From a virus, in IMG/VR virus record IMGVR_UViG_3300024264_000051, positions 1-50,833 of that record: DNA of 50,833 bases, one strand, 5' to 3'. Both the position numbers and the translations under genes were made by a program. Shown here piece by piece: positions 1-9,065 of this stretch. The notes beneath the pieces are model-generated. The model did not search any database. It was not told where the DNA came from and worked only from the letters and a program-made list of their open reading frames with translations. Positions within the stretch are counted from its first letter, which is position 1. Each line of letters begins with the position of its first letter.

Positions 1-155
1 AAGGTATTCTGATCGCACCATAAAAGTAGGCAATACGTTGTAAAGTTGTTTCGATAGTGCAAGACACACCTCGCCCAGTAACCGAAATAGCGAAATCGGA
101 TATTTTATCATTTTCTATTCGTATTGCGCTATCTTCGTATTATCGTATTTGAATC
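1..155. promoter_or_regulatory. Noncoding leader before the small terminase gene
   Basis: No gene is seen here. The stretch holds short direct repeats: CGAAAT at 83-88 and 91-96, and CGTATT at 120-125, 136-141 and 144-149. It lies directly before the terminase small subunit gene, where lambda-type phages carry cos or pac recognition sequences, so these repeats are candidates for terminase binding. That role is inferred only from position. No clear -35/-10 pair or cos nick site could be recognised. Confidence 0.3.
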
Positions 156-713
156 ATGGCTCTCATTAGCAGATCCGAAGCGGCACGCGCCCTGGGCGTG
201 TCACCTGAAGCTGTCTACGCAGCAGTGAAAAGCGGAAGATTATCGGTCAAGAAAGACGCATATGGCAAGCCTGTTGTGGATAGCGAAACAATGCGAGAGG
301 AATGGGCTAGAAACACGCAAACAAGAATTGGCATTGGCCCTAAGGCTGCTGGGCCGGGTAAAGAAAAGAAGCCTTTACGCAGCCGTGAGGAGAGAATGGC
401 CTCTGGAGCAGAGCGGCCAAGGATCAGTAAGACCGAAGAGTCGATCCCTGACTATGACGAATCTCGCGCCCGAACTGAGCACTTAAAAGCAGAACTACTT
501 GAACTTGAGCGACAGCAAAAAGAAGGGCTCCTAGTCAAAGCAGAAGACATTGCGCTTGAATGGTCAGAAATTATCACTCGCGCAAGAACAAAGCTATTAG
601 GGATACCAACCAAGGCAAAACAGCGAATACCAGACTTAGATACAGACGCTATTGGTGTTTTAGATGATATTGTGCGCGAGGCACTAGAAGATTTGGCTGT
701 TGACAGCGAATAA
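156..713 (+). CDS. terS: Terminase small subunit (Nu1-like)
   Basis: DNA-recognition subunit of the packaging motor. Residues 5-27 form a winged-helix/MerR-like helix-turn-helix (SEAARALGVSPEAVYAAV), as at the N-terminus of lambda Nu1, and the 185 aa length matches that family. Residues 100-125 are charged and helical, suited to oligomerisation or contact with the large subunit. It is the first gene of the rightward morphogenesis operon and overlaps the next gene by 14 bp in another frame, as small/large terminase pairs commonly do. The ATG at 156 has no clear Shine-Dalgarno, but no better start exists. Function is firm from motif plus neighbour. Confidence 0.85.
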   Translation: MALISRSEAARALGVSPEAVYAAVKSGRLSVKKDAYGKPVVDSETMREEWARNTQTRIGIGPKAAGPGKEKKPLRSREERMASGAERPRISKTEESIPDYDESRARTEHLKAELLELERQQKEGLLVKAEDIALEWSEIITRARTKLLGIPTKAKQRIPDLDTDAIGVLDDIVREALEDLAVDSE

Positions 714-2559
714 CGTAGAAAAACTAAGAAAGTCAGCCGCTTTAGCGTTCAAACCGCCAAAGAAGATGACTTTAAGCGAGTGGGCGGACTCTTATGCGTA
801 TTTAAGCGCAGAATCAAGCGCAGAAGGGGGTAGATGGCACACGCTGCCTTATCAGAAAGGAATAATGGATGCGATTACGAATCCGAAGATCGAGCAGATC
901 AGTGTGATGAAAAGTGCCCGTGTCGGGTACAGCAAAATCCTTAATCACGTCGCGGCCTTCCATATTCACCAAGATCCGTGTCCGATCATGATCGTGCAGC
1001 CCACGATTGAGGATGCTCAGGGCTATTCCAAGGAAGAAATTGCGCCGATGTTGCGTGATACACCTTGTCTCAAGGGTGTAGTGAGCGAGGCCAAGTCAAA
1101 GGACGGAGCCAACACGATCCTACAGAAGCAATTCCCTGGCGGGAGCCTGAGCCTGGTAGGTGCCAACAGTCCGCGTGGGTTTAGGCGTGTGAGTAGGCGA
1201 GTGGTGCTATTTGATGAGGTTGACGGCTACCCACCCTCGGCTGGCACTGAAGGCGACCAGATCAAGCTTGGCATTAGGCGTACTGAGTATTACTGGAACA
1301 GGAAGATCGTGGCGGGGTCAACGCCAACCGTCAAAGACTTCAGCCGTGTAGAGCGAATGTTTCTGCAGGGTGATCAGAGGCGCTATTTCGTGCCATGCCC
1401 CGACTGCGGCCACATGCAGTACTTGAAATGGGCAAACATGAAGTGGCACGACAACGACCCCGATACAGCTAGTTACTGCTGCGAAAGCTGTGGCGTATGG
1501 ATCCCAGCAGCGAAGAAGCGTTGGATGGTTGAACGCGGTGAGTGGCGGCCCACCGCGCCTGGTAATGGTAAGCATGTTTCGTTTCATATTTGGGCGGCGT
1601 ATAGCTATAGCCCTAATGCGAGCTGGTCAACGCTTGTCGAGGAGTTTCTTGATGCGAAAAACGACGCAGAGCAGCTAAAGACATTCGTGAACACTGTTCT
1701 GGGCGAGACGTGGGAAGACGAATATGCGTCCAAGGTGGGCGCAGATGCTCTCAGCGAACGCTCAGCTGAGGAGAAGTACAAGCAGGGTGTAGTGCCCACG
1801 GAGACTTTGCTGTTGACTGTCGGTTGCGACACGCAGGATGATCGACTGTCGCTCAGTATTTGGGGATGGGGCCGCGAAGAGCAGGGGTGGTTGATCGACA
1901 GGGTGAAAATTTACGGCGATCCATCACGCAAGGAAGTGTGGAAGCAGTTGGATGAGATAGTGCAGACCCCTTACAAGTCGGAAGATGGTCGCGAGTTAAA
2001 GCCAATGGTGGTGGCGATTGACTCTGGTGGCCACCACACCAGCGAGGTTTACCAGTACGCGAGAGAGCGGCAGAGCTTGGGGGTGATTGCGATCAAGGGC
2101 ATGTCAACCAAAAACAAGCCGCCAATTGGCAAGGCAAGCAAGGTTGACCTGAATGCGCAGGGCAAGACCCTTAAGAAAGGCGCTCAGGTGTTCCCGGTGG
2201 GATCGGACACGATTAAGTCATTATTGTTCGGCAGGCTAAAGCACAACGATGTCGGGCCAGGGTATTTGCATTTTTATCCAACAGTCGATAAAGATTATTT
2301 CGAGGAATTGACCGCAGAAAAGCAGGTGCTCAGATTCAGGAATGGATTCCCTGAGCGATTTTGGGTCAAGAAGAGCAGTGCAAGAAACGAAGCGTTGGAC
2401 GAGCTTGTTTACGCTTACGCAGCATTAAATCGCGTGTATCAGATTAAAGATCGAAGGACGCTATGGGATCAGATGGAAAGATCACCTGAAGAACGAAAAG
2501 AGTCAAAACGTACAGCCTCGGCAGCGCGGACCCAGAAAAGTTTCGTTAATCAGTGGTAA
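700..2559 (+). CDS. terL: Terminase large subunit (GpA family ATPase-nuclease)
   Basis: Motor and endonuclease that packages DNA into the prohead. At 619 aa it is close to lambda gpA. A variant Walker A, KSARVGYSK, is at residues 71-79, Walker B VLFDEVD at about 168-175, and a CPDC/CESC cysteine set, typical of GpA proteins, at about 233-270. The C-terminal nuclease domain begins near residue 375 with VGCDTQDD. The listed start is a TTG overlapping the small subunit gene; it keeps the N-terminal LAFKPPKKMTLSEWAD segment, which resembles the start of GpA proteins. An in-frame ATG at 766 would remove it. Assignment is firm, the exact start less so. Confidence 0.95.
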   Translation: MTANNVEKLRKSAALAFKPPKKMTLSEWADSYAYLSAESSAEGGRWHTLPYQKGIMDAITNPKIEQISVMKSARVGYSKILNHVAAFHIHQDPCPIMIVQPTIEDAQGYSKEEIAPMLRDTPCLKGVVSEAKSKDGANTILQKQFPGGSLSLVGANSPRGFRRVSRRVVLFDEVDGYPPSAGTEGDQIKLGIRRTEYYWNRKIVAGSTPTVKDFSRVERMFLQGDQRRYFVPCPDCGHMQYLKWANMKWHDNDPDTASYCCESCGVWIPAAKKRWMVERGEWRPTAPGNGKHVSFHIWAAYSYSPNASWSTLVEEFLDAKNDAEQLKTFVNTVLGETWEDEYASKVGADALSERSAEEKYKQGVVPTETLLLTVGCDTQDDRLSLSIWGWGREEQGWLIDRVKIYGDPSRKEVWKQLDEIVQTPYKSEDGRELKPMVVAIDSGGHHTSEVYQYARERQSLGVIAIKGMSTKNKPPIGKASKVDLNAQGKTLKKGAQVFPVGSDTIKSLLFGRLKHNDVGPGYLHFYPTVDKDYFEELTAEKQVLRFRNGFPERFWVKKSSARNEALDELVYAYAALNRVYQIKDRRTLWDQMERSPEERKESKRTASAARTQKSFVNQW

Positions 2560-2594
2560 GAGTTAGACTGCTGAATATCAAGTGACTTTTATCG

Positions 2595-3182
2595 ATGGCG
2601 ATCCCTCCATCCATAACAAGCGGCGTGGATGCGGTATGGGTTGATGCCGAGACTGTTGACGTGTTTGGCGATGCTGTAACCAGCTCCACTCACTCTCTGG
2701 TCTATTACTTTCGCCTTAACACCAATGCGCAAGGTCTAACGGCTACAGCAGTTGCGTACAACAGCGGATGGAAGACCACATTGACGGCTGCTGCGACTGG
2801 TTCGGCAGATCCGAGCCCTAACTGGTTTTTTCAAGCTGTTCTCACGAAGATCGGTGATAGCACTGTTCAGGAATACAGCCGAGGGCAGATTGAAATTAAG
2901 CCATCGTTGGCTTATGCGGGTACACCTGGAGCTTTTGATGGCAGGACACAGGCCCAGCAGGACTTGGATGCAGTAAAAGCAGCTATCAGATCGATCGTCT
3001 CTGGCGGCGCTGTTTCTGAGTACAAGATCGGGAGTCGCAACCTAAAACGATATGATCTTTCAGAATTAATTGAACTTGAGTCAAGATTGAAGTCTATTGT
3101 GGCAAAGGAGAATAAAGCCAAATTAGTCGCTTCTGGCCTTGGCGATCCGCATAATCTCTACGTTCGATTTAACGGAAGCTGA
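2595..3182 (+). CDS. gpW-like head-tail joining protein with an extra N-terminal domain
   Basis: The C-terminal third (about residues 115-175: TQAQQDLDAVKAAIRSIVSGG, then YDLSELIELESRLKSIVAKE) has the helix-hairpin-helix pattern of the lambda gpW family, small proteins that finish the head and join the tail. The first 110 residues are beta-rich, with Ala/Thr/Ser-rich strands, and look like a separate immunoglobulin-like or decoration domain not present in the 68-residue lambda gpW. It sits exactly where gpW lies in lambda, between terminase and portal, and overlaps the portal gene by 1 bp (TGATG). The gpW part is well supported; the N-terminal role is unknown. Confidence 0.65.
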   Translation: MAIPPSITSGVDAVWVDAETVDVFGDAVTSSTHSLVYYFRLNTNAQGLTATAVAYNSGWKTTLTAAATGSADPSPNWFFQAVLTKIGDSTVQEYSRGQIEIKPSLAYAGTPGAFDGRTQAQQDLDAVKAAIRSIVSGGAVSEYKIGSRNLKRYDLSELIELESRLKSIVAKENKAKLVASGLGDPHNLYVRFNGS

Positions 3183-4666
3183 TGGGACTTCGTACACGAT
3201 TTTTAAGAACTCTGGGTCTGCAGCGCGTACCACGCGAGCAGCCTCGCCGTCGTCGTCGTAGTTATGCGGGTGCAATTGTCTCTCGCCTAACTAGCGACTG
3301 GATGAGCACTCGCGCTAGTGCTGACGCCGAAATTCGCAACAGCTTGAGCAAGCTGCGCGACCGTTCACGCGAGATGGTGCGGAACAATCCGTATGCAAAG
3401 CAGGCAAAGCGCACCACTCAGGTCAACGTCGTTGGCAGCGGGATCAAGCTTCAGTCTCAAGTGCAGCAGGTTCGAGGCCGGAAGCCTAGTGAAGCGATTA
3501 ATCGCCTCATTGAAGAGAAATGGCATTTATGGACCCGTGCCCAGTATTGCGATGTCGCTGGTCGGCATAGCTTCCACATGATGGAATGGCTGGCCACAGG
3601 AGCTTTGCCTGAATCAGGCGAAGCGTTATTCCGCATTATCCGTCGCCCGTTTGGTGGTAGCCGCGTCCCATTGGCGCTTGAGATGATCGAGTCTGATGTG
3701 CTCGACGAGGAATATCAAGGTCCAACACTCGCGAAGCTCAATGAGTGGAGGATGGGTGTTGAGATTAACGAGTGGGGTCGTCCTGTTCGTTATGCGTTTT
3801 TAACTCGTCATCCTGGTGACTACTGGTTTCAAAATGCACCGCAAAAAGGAGACAAGCACGTCTTTCTGCCTGCTGAAGACGTAATTCATCTGTTTATTCC
3901 AGAGCGTCCGCAACAACATCGCGGAGTGCCTTGGTTCCATTCAGTGATGGCTGATGCGCATCAGTTGCAAGGCTATGAAGAGGCCGCTGTGATCCGTGCT
4001 CGCGCTGGTGCTTCTGTGATGGGTTTTGTCACAAGCCCGGAGGGTGAGCTTGAAGGTGATGACGTTGAGACTGATCGCAGGATCAGCGAGTTCGAGCCTG
4101 GGATGTGGAAGTATCTGGAGCCTGGTCAGAACGTAAGCGTGCCAAACATCAGCTCGCCTGATCAACAGTACGAGATGTTCGTAAAGAATAAGGTCAGGCG
4201 TTTTGCGTCAGGTTTTGGCTGTTCTTACGAGACGCTGAGTCGGGATTTTAGTGAAACCAATTACAGCAGCAGCCGGTTGAGCTTGCTGGAAGATCGCGAG
4301 CATTGGAAGGTTATTCAGTCTTATTTGATTGAAAACTTCCATAATCGTGTGTTTCGTGAATGGCTTGACTTAGCTGTATTGGCTGGTGAGCTTCCGTTCG
4401 ATGATTACGATTCACGTCCCGAGCGTTATGACACTCCGCGATGGATGGCTCGCGGCTGGGATTGGGTTGATCCATTGAAGGAAGCAAAAGCTTATCGCCA
4501 GATGGAGCAGGCCGGTTACATGACCAAGGCACAGATCGTCGCGAAGCTTGGCGGAGACTTCTTCGACAACCTCACTGAGTTCTCTAGGGAACAGCAAGCA
4601 GCCGAAGAGCTTAATGTTGAACTTGATCGTGACATTATTGATGAGCTACCAGAGGAGGTTGAGTGA
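3182..4666 (+). CDS. Portal protein (lambda gpB family)
   Basis: Forms the dodecameric ring through which DNA enters and leaves the head. The 494 aa length fits the lambda portal family. Recognisable segments are the N-terminal DAEIRNSLSKLRDRSREMVRNNPYAKQA, the GEALFRII strand, HLFIPERPQQHRGVPWF (about residues 238-254, a strong lambda-portal signature), and FSETNYSSSR near 360. The first 30 residues are Arg-rich. It starts at the stop of the preceding gene and is followed, overlapping the stop codon, by the protease-capsid gene, with a GAGGAGG Shine-Dalgarno at its 3' end serving that gene. Confidence 0.93.
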   Translation: MGLRTRFLRTLGLQRVPREQPRRRRRSYAGAIVSRLTSDWMSTRASADAEIRNSLSKLRDRSREMVRNNPYAKQAKRTTQVNVVGSGIKLQSQVQQVRGRKPSEAINRLIEEKWHLWTRAQYCDVAGRHSFHMMEWLATGALPESGEALFRIIRRPFGGSRVPLALEMIESDVLDEEYQGPTLAKLNEWRMGVEINEWGRPVRYAFLTRHPGDYWFQNAPQKGDKHVFLPAEDVIHLFIPERPQQHRGVPWFHSVMADAHQLQGYEEAAVIRARAGASVMGFVTSPEGELEGDDVETDRRISEFEPGMWKYLEPGQNVSVPNISSPDQQYEMFVKNKVRRFASGFGCSYETLSRDFSETNYSSSRLSLLEDREHWKVIQSYLIENFHNRVFREWLDLAVLAGELPFDDYDSRPERYDTPRWMARGWDWVDPLKEAKAYRQMEQAGYMTKAQIVAKLGGDFFDNLTEFSREQQAAEELNVELDRDIIDELPEEVE

Positions 4667-7122
4667 TGCCTGCTATGCCAACTGAAGGTATGCGCGAAGA
4701 AGCGCAGCGTTATAGAGATTGGAAAGAGGATGGCCGCGATGGTGGTACTGAAGTTGCTGCTCGTCGTGCGAGTCAGATTCTTAGCGGCAACGAACTCAGC
4801 GACGACACGATTGTCGAGATGAGTGCATGGTTCGCTCGCCACGAAGTAGATAAAAAGGCTGAGGGGTTTAGTCCTGGTGAGGAGGGTTATCCTTCTCCAG
4901 GCCGTGTTGCCTGGGCTGCCTGGGGCGGTGACGCTGGCAAGGCTTTTTCTGATCGCACTGTTAAATCCATGGATCGCTCAATTGACGAAGAAACCAGAGC
5001 CGAACCTGACGGCTTGAAAGTTGGTGATTTCGTGCGCTGGGGATCGTCTGGTGGCAATGCTCAAGGCAAGATCACAAGAATTGTTCGCGACGGTCAGATT
5101 GACGTGCCCGACAGTGAGGTCGTCATCAATGGCGAAGAAGACAGTCCTGCAGCGTTAATTCAAATTTATCGCGAAGGTGGTGATGGCTGGGAACAAACTG
5201 ATGTTTATGTAGGGCATAGATTCAGTACACTGACAAAGATCGAAGCCTTACGCGCAATGGAACTTACGACGGAGGTGCCTGATGTTGTCGCAGAAGAGAG
5301 TTCTAAAAAAGAATTGTCTCGCGATCTTGAAGGTACAAAGTTCAAGCGTGTTGAAGCAACAAGTTTCAACATGGTTGACGAACGGAGCATGGAATTTCCA
5401 TTCAGCTCTGAATATCCCGTGGCTCGTTACTTTGGAAACGAAATCCTGAGCCACGGCATGGAGTCTGCGAATCTTTCGCGGCTCAACGATGGCGCACCGT
5501 TTCTTTATAACCATGACCCAGATCGCATGATCGGCGTTGTCGAACGTGCCTGGGTTGATAGTGAAAAGAAACGCGGTTACGCCAAGGTGCGCTTTTCGCG
5601 TAATAAATTCGCGCAAGAAGTGCTCCAAGACGTTCGCGATGGAATCCTTCGCGGCGTTTCCTTTGGCTACTCCATTGATAAAATGGAGGAGCGTGAAGAT
5701 GGCCTTGTAGCTACCAATTGGTCGCCTTACGAGGTCTCGTTAGCTGTTATCCCAGCTGACCCGACTGTTGGAGTTGGACGTTCTCTTGAGATCGACGATT
5801 CTGACGTAAATGTTGAGGTTGAGCGTTCTTTACAGGACGCCGACCCTGACACTGCGGCTTCGACCGCATCTCCCGTAAACACAGTGACTGAAGTCATGGA
5901 AAGCACCACTACTGATGTGGAGGTGATCCGGTCCGAGGCCGTAGAGGCCGAGCGTAACCGGATTGCATCCATCAACAAACTCGGCGAGCGTCACAACCTC
6001 TCCGATCTTGCACGCGAATTGATCTCTGGCGGCCAGTCCGTTGACGAGGCTCGCGCTGCTGTCCTCGAAAAAATCGGAACTCAACCAGTGGAACACAGCA
6101 TCACCGCCAACGACATCGGCCTCTCCGATAAGGAGACCCGTAGCTTCAGCTTCGTCAAAGCTCTGAACTATCTCTCTAACCAGGGTGATGCTCAGGCTCG
6201 TCGCGATGCAGCATTTGAAATTGAAGTTGGCGAGGCTGCTGCTAAGCAGTACGAGCGTTCTTCAAACGGCATCGTTATTCCTAACGAAGTCCTTCGTCGC
6301 GATTTGGTTGTAGGCACACCTACAGCTGGTGGTGACTTGGTTGACGACGTGCTTCTGGCTGGAAGCTTCATCGATCTGCTTCGTAACCGCTTGGCAATCG
6401 CTCAGGCTGGCGCAACGATGTTGACCGGCCTTCAGGGCAATGTGTCAATCCCTCGTCAGACCTCTGCTGCTACTGCTTACTGGGTTGGCGAGAACGCTTC
6501 CCCCACCGAATCTCAGCAGAGCATTGATCAGGTGAATATGACACCCAAAACCGTGGGTGCATTTGTTGATTACTCAAGGCGTCTTCTGCTTCAAAGCAGC
6601 ATCGACGTTGAAGGCATGGTTCGTAACGACCTTGCCCGCGTGATCGCACTGGAAATTGACCGCGCTGCTATCTACGGCACCGGCTCTTCCAACCAGCCTC
6701 AAGGCTTGACTAATGTGAGCGGTATTGGCTCCGAGACCCTTACGGGCACCGGCACCTTTACCGAGTACATCGCGATGGAGACCGACGTTGCTGCAGCTAA
6801 CGCTGATGCTGGCGCTCTTCGTTATATCGTCAACGCCACCACTCGCGGCGGCCTGAAGGGAACCAAGAAGGACGCTGGAAGCGGCGAGTTCGTCTTCGCT
6901 GACAACGAGATCAACGGTTATCCCGTGATCGTCTCCAACCAACTTGCTTCTAACGATGCACTGTTCGGCGACTTCTCCATGTTCATCATGGGCATGTGGT
7001 CTGGCTTGGATCTGACTGTTGATCCTTATGCTGGCGCTACTGCTGGCACCGTCCGCGTGATCGCTCTCCAGGATGTTGACTTTGCTGTTAAGCAGCCTGG
7101 TGCATTCTGCTTCGCTACCTGA
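4666..7122 (+). CDS. Prohead protease-major capsid protein fusion (HK97 fold)
   Basis: One 818 aa polyprotein with four parts. Residues 1-100 resemble a small domain often found before phage proteases. Residues about 116-192 (VGDFVRWGSSGGNAQGKI to VGHRFSTL) look like a small beta-barrel of the DUF2945/Tudor-like kind. Residues about 226-379 are an HK97-type U35 prohead protease, with likely catalytic His283 (LYNHDP) and Ser332 (RGVSFGYS). Residues about 534-818 are the HK97-fold capsid protein (IPNEVLRRD, then YWVGENASPTESQ and IYGTGSSNQPQGL). The segment between about 380 and 530 is charged and coiled and may act as scaffold (delta domain). Start chosen at the ATG overlapping the portal stop; a GTG lies one codon upstream. 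Self-cleavage is expected but not shown. Confidence 0.92.
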   Translation: MPAMPTEGMREEAQRYRDWKEDGRDGGTEVAARRASQILSGNELSDDTIVEMSAWFARHEVDKKAEGFSPGEEGYPSPGRVAWAAWGGDAGKAFSDRTVKSMDRSIDEETRAEPDGLKVGDFVRWGSSGGNAQGKITRIVRDGQIDVPDSEVVINGEEDSPAALIQIYREGGDGWEQTDVYVGHRFSTLTKIEALRAMELTTEVPDVVAEESSKKELSRDLEGTKFKRVEATSFNMVDERSMEFPFSSEYPVARYFGNEILSHGMESANLSRLNDGAPFLYNHDPDRMIGVVERAWVDSEKKRGYAKVRFSRNKFAQEVLQDVRDGILRGVSFGYSIDKMEEREDGLVATNWSPYEVSLAVIPADPTVGVGRSLEIDDSDVNVEVERSLQDADPDTAASTASPVNTVTEVMESTTTDVEVIRSEAVEAERNRIASINKLGERHNLSDLARELISGGQSVDEARAAVLEKIGTQPVEHSITANDIGLSDKETRSFSFVKALNYLSNQGDAQARRDAAFEIEVGEAAAKQYERSSNGIVIPNEVLRRDLVVGTPTAGGDLVDDVLLAGSFIDLLRNRLAIAQAGATMLTGLQGNVSIPRQTSAATAYWVGENASPTESQQSIDQVNMTPKTVGAFVDYSRRLLLQSSIDVEGMVRNDLARVIALEIDRAAIYGTGSSNQPQGLTNVSGIGSETLTGTGTFTEYIAMETDVAAANADAGALRYIVNATTRGGLKGTKKDAGSGEFVFADNEINGYPVIVSNQLASNDALFGDFSMFIMGMWSGLDLTVDPYAGATAGTVRVIALQDVDFAVKQPGAFCFAT

Positions 7123-7127
7123 TACTC

Positions 7128-7361
7128 ATGAGAGTTGAGATCATCCGCAATGTGATGATCAACGGGGAGTCTGTGAAAGCAGGCTCCTTTGTTGAAGTCG
7201 AGCAAGGCATTGCCACACTGCTGATTAACAGTGATAAGGCCAAGGTGGCTTCAGACCCTGAGCCTGCACCAGCTTGTCCTCCTAAACCTGCCACTACGAC
7301 CGCGCCGAAAGTAGTATCTACACGACGCGGACGTGTAAAACCTTCTTCTGGAGAGGACTAA
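7128..7361 (+). CDS. Small head-region protein of unknown function
   Basis: 77 aa, with a beta-type start (MRVEIIRNVMINGESVKAGSFVEVEQ) that resembles the short SH3-like proteins often found just after the capsid gene, then a Pro/Ala/Lys-rich tail. It lies 5 bp after the capsid gene and ends in a 1 bp overlap (TAATG) with the next gene, preceded by a GGAGAGG Shine-Dalgarno for that gene. A head-completion or decoration role is possible by position, but no motif proves it. Confidence 0.6.
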   Translation: MRVEIIRNVMINGESVKAGSFVEVEQGIATLLINSDKAKVASDPEPAPACPPKPATTTAPKVVSTRRGRVKPSSGED

Positions 7362-7732
7362 TGACCATTTTATCTGTCGGACTTGAAAAGCTCTCACATT
7401 TTGCGTTAGCTCCCACAGCTTCACGCACTTCTGCTCTTGACGGCACTGCTGTTGACTTGAATGACTATGAAGGTGACATTTGCGTAATTCTCGATGTAGA
7501 GAATGGCGGAACTTCAACTTTGGATGTCAAAATTCAGTCAGCTGACACCTCTGGTGGAACCTATTCTGACGTGACTAACGCTGCGTTTACGCAAGTAAGC
7601 ACAAGCGCAAGCAAGCAGACGTTGGTTTTTGATAAAGGAAGCGCCAAGCGTTACATCAAAGCTGTTTCAACAGTATCTACTTCAACTCACACCTATAGCG
7701 TCAATGCTTTTGGTGCTCTGAAGTACGCCTGA
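7361..7732 (+). CDS. Probable head decoration or structural protein
   Basis: 123 aa, Ser/Thr-rich and beta-rich without charged helices, with the pattern LDVENGGTSTLDVKIQSADTSGGTYSDV and a later RYIKAVSTVSTSTHTYSV. This resembles phage beta-sandwich proteins described as head or decoration proteins. It directly follows the capsid genes and is the last gene before an intrinsic terminator, so it could be produced at high level with the capsid. Function inferred from composition and place only. Confidence 0.6.
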   Translation: MTILSVGLEKLSHFALAPTASRTSALDGTAVDLNDYEGDICVILDVENGGTSTLDVKIQSADTSGGTYSDVTNAAFTQVSTSASKQTLVFDKGSAKRYIKAVSTVSTSTHTYSVNAFGALKYA

Positions 7733-7743
7733 TAGCTGTACGT

Positions 7744-7766
7744 GCCCGGTTCGTCCGGGCTTTTCT
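7744..7766 (+). terminator. Intrinsic terminator after the head module
   Basis: A 6 bp GC stem (GCCCGG at 7744-7749 with CCGGGC at 7755-7760) encloses a TTCGT loop and is followed by TTTTCTC. It lies between the head module and the next gene, whose ATG is at 7768, so it probably lowers rather than abolishes transcription into the tail genes. Confidence 0.8.
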
Positions 7767-7767
7767 C

Positions 7768-8052
7768 ATGGCATTTACAGAAGACTTAAGCGTTTTTTTG
7801 AGCAGTGCTGATTTTGCTGTTCCTGTTACGGCTGGCTCCACTACTGGGCTGGGGATCTTGGACATGCCAAGCGAAATCATTGCTGACGGAGTGGTGCTGA
7901 CGACTGACTATAAGTTGACGTGTGAGTCATCAAAGTTTGGGAGTTTGCTGCATAGCGATGCAGTGTCGGTTGATGGAGTCAACTACACTGTTAGAAGCGC
8001 GAACCTCATCGACGATGGGAAATTCGTCGAGTTAATGCTGATGAAGAATTGA
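7768..8052 (+). CDS. Hypothetical protein, head-tail connector region
   Basis: 94 aa, acidic at the N-terminus (MAFTEDLSVFLSSADFAVPV) with a central beta region (GILDMPSEIIADGVVLTTDYKLT). The motif STTGLGILDMP and the position before the tail terminator gene fit the small lambda FII-like or head-tail connector proteins, but I do not recognise a family. Its ATG comes directly after the terminator T-run, so no Shine-Dalgarno precedes it; translation may depend on read-through from upstream. Its stop overlaps the next ATG. Confidence 0.6.
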   Translation: MAFTEDLSVFLSSADFAVPVTAGSTTGLGILDMPSEIIADGVVLTTDYKLTCESSKFGSLLHSDAVSVDGVNYTVRSANLIDDGKFVELMLMKN

Positions 8053-8375
8053 TGACTGCTGAAATCGGCTACTTCGCAGACAATTCCAAGAACATTTATT
8101 CTTGGGATCCTCTCACTGCTGATGGCTCAACGCCTGCGGTAAAGCTTGCGGGTGTGAACTATGTTTTTGTTCATAAGATTGTTGGTGCAAATGTAACTGT
8201 CATTGACGAGGCGTCTTTAAATGGGACTGATTGGTTCGAGCTTGAGTCTCATTCTCACTCTGGTAGCGGTATTGATGCCCACTTTTATTCCAACAGTCCC
8301 GTCCTTTATGTCCGGTGTACTGCGAGCAATATAGGTAATGGCGAAGAGTTCCACGGTTCTGTGATGTGTGATTAA
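8052..8375 (+). CDS. Hypothetical beta-rich structural protein
   Basis: 107 aa, beyond recognition by motif. It shows alternating hydrophobic strands (NYVFVHKIVGANVTVIDEASLNG, then PVLYVRCTASNIGNG) typical of small phage structural proteins. Start set at the ATG that overlaps the preceding stop (TGATGA); a TTG lies one codon upstream. Its TAA overlaps the next start (TAATG). It lies in the head-tail joining segment. Confidence 0.6.
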   Translation: MTAEIGYFADNSKNIYSWDPLTADGSTPAVKLAGVNYVFVHKIVGANVTVIDEASLNGTDWFELESHSHSGSGIDAHFYSNSPVLYVRCTASNIGNGEEFHGSVMCD

Positions 8376-8803
8376 TGACTACTAGACGCGAGCAAATCTT
8401 GGCTCAAATTGCCACAACACTGGCCAGCACTGCTGGCGTTAGCGGGAGGGTGTATCGGTCGAGGGTTACAGCGGCTGCAAGGGCTGAGACTCCGATGATC
8501 GTGATTGAGCCAGTGAATGATGTTGCGCAGCAGCAGACTTCTTTGCCAAAGCTTGACTGGACAATGCGGGTGAGAGTCGTTGTGATTACTAGGTCAACAA
8601 CTCCCTATACAGATGCAGATTCGGTAATCGAATCGATGCACTCCAAACTTATGGCTGATTTAACTATTGGAGGTTATGCGATTGATGTGCAGCCCGTGCT
8701 AACAAGCTTTGAGTTTCTTGATGCAGACCAACCTGCTGGCGTGTTTTCTAATGAGTACGACGTTAAATACAGAACATCAGTAGCAGACCTTACCGTCTAC
8801 TAA
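8375..8803 (+). CDS. Probable tail terminator (gpU-like)
   Basis: 142 aa. The order is an N-terminal helix (RREQILAQIATTLAST), a VYRSRVTAAARAETPMIVIEP strand, WTMRVRVVVITRS, and a helix with VIESMHSKLMADL, which matches the alpha/beta layout of gpU-type tail terminators that cap the tail tube. The position directly before the tube protein agrees. A second, truncated protein with a similar layout is encoded at 24370-24738. No catalytic function is expected. Confidence 0.65.
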   Translation: MTTRREQILAQIATTLASTAGVSGRVYRSRVTAAARAETPMIVIEPVNDVAQQQTSLPKLDWTMRVRVVVITRSTTPYTDADSVIESMHSKLMADLTIGGYAIDVQPVLTSFEFLDADQPAGVFSNEYDVKYRTSVADLTVY

Positions 8804-8828
8804 GGTTTAAGCAGTTGCAAGGATTACG

Positions 8829-9065
8829 ATGAAAGACGAGTACAGCGGTCAAGGTGGGTCGTATCTTCTCGATCCAGAAACCGGAAAACGCACTCTGATC
8901 AAGCGAACACTTCCCGCCGACCCCCAACAAGAAAATGGCACCACTTCTTCTACGGAAACGACTGATTCTGATCGAAACAGAATCGAGTTACGGAGTAGAT
9001 CCAACTCCAACCGGAACCGACGCGGTTTTGGTGAGGGATCTGAACATCACCCCACAGCAGAGTGA
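8829..9065 (+). CDS. Small hypothetical protein overlapping the tail tube gene
   Basis: 78 aa. The first ~35 residues (GGSYLLDPETGKRTLIKRT) resemble a short Gly/Pro/Glu-type peptide often found between tail terminator and tube genes, and an AAGGA Shine-Dalgarno precedes the ATG. The second half (Asn/Arg/Ser-rich, from about 8935) is read inside the tail tube gene in another frame and looks like shadow sequence. Either a real small gene runs far into its neighbour, or an earlier stop was lost. Confidence 0.45.
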   Translation: MKDEYSGQGGSYLLDPETGKRTLIKRTLPADPQQENGTTSSTETTDSDRNRIELRSRSNSNRNRRGFGEGSEHHPTAE

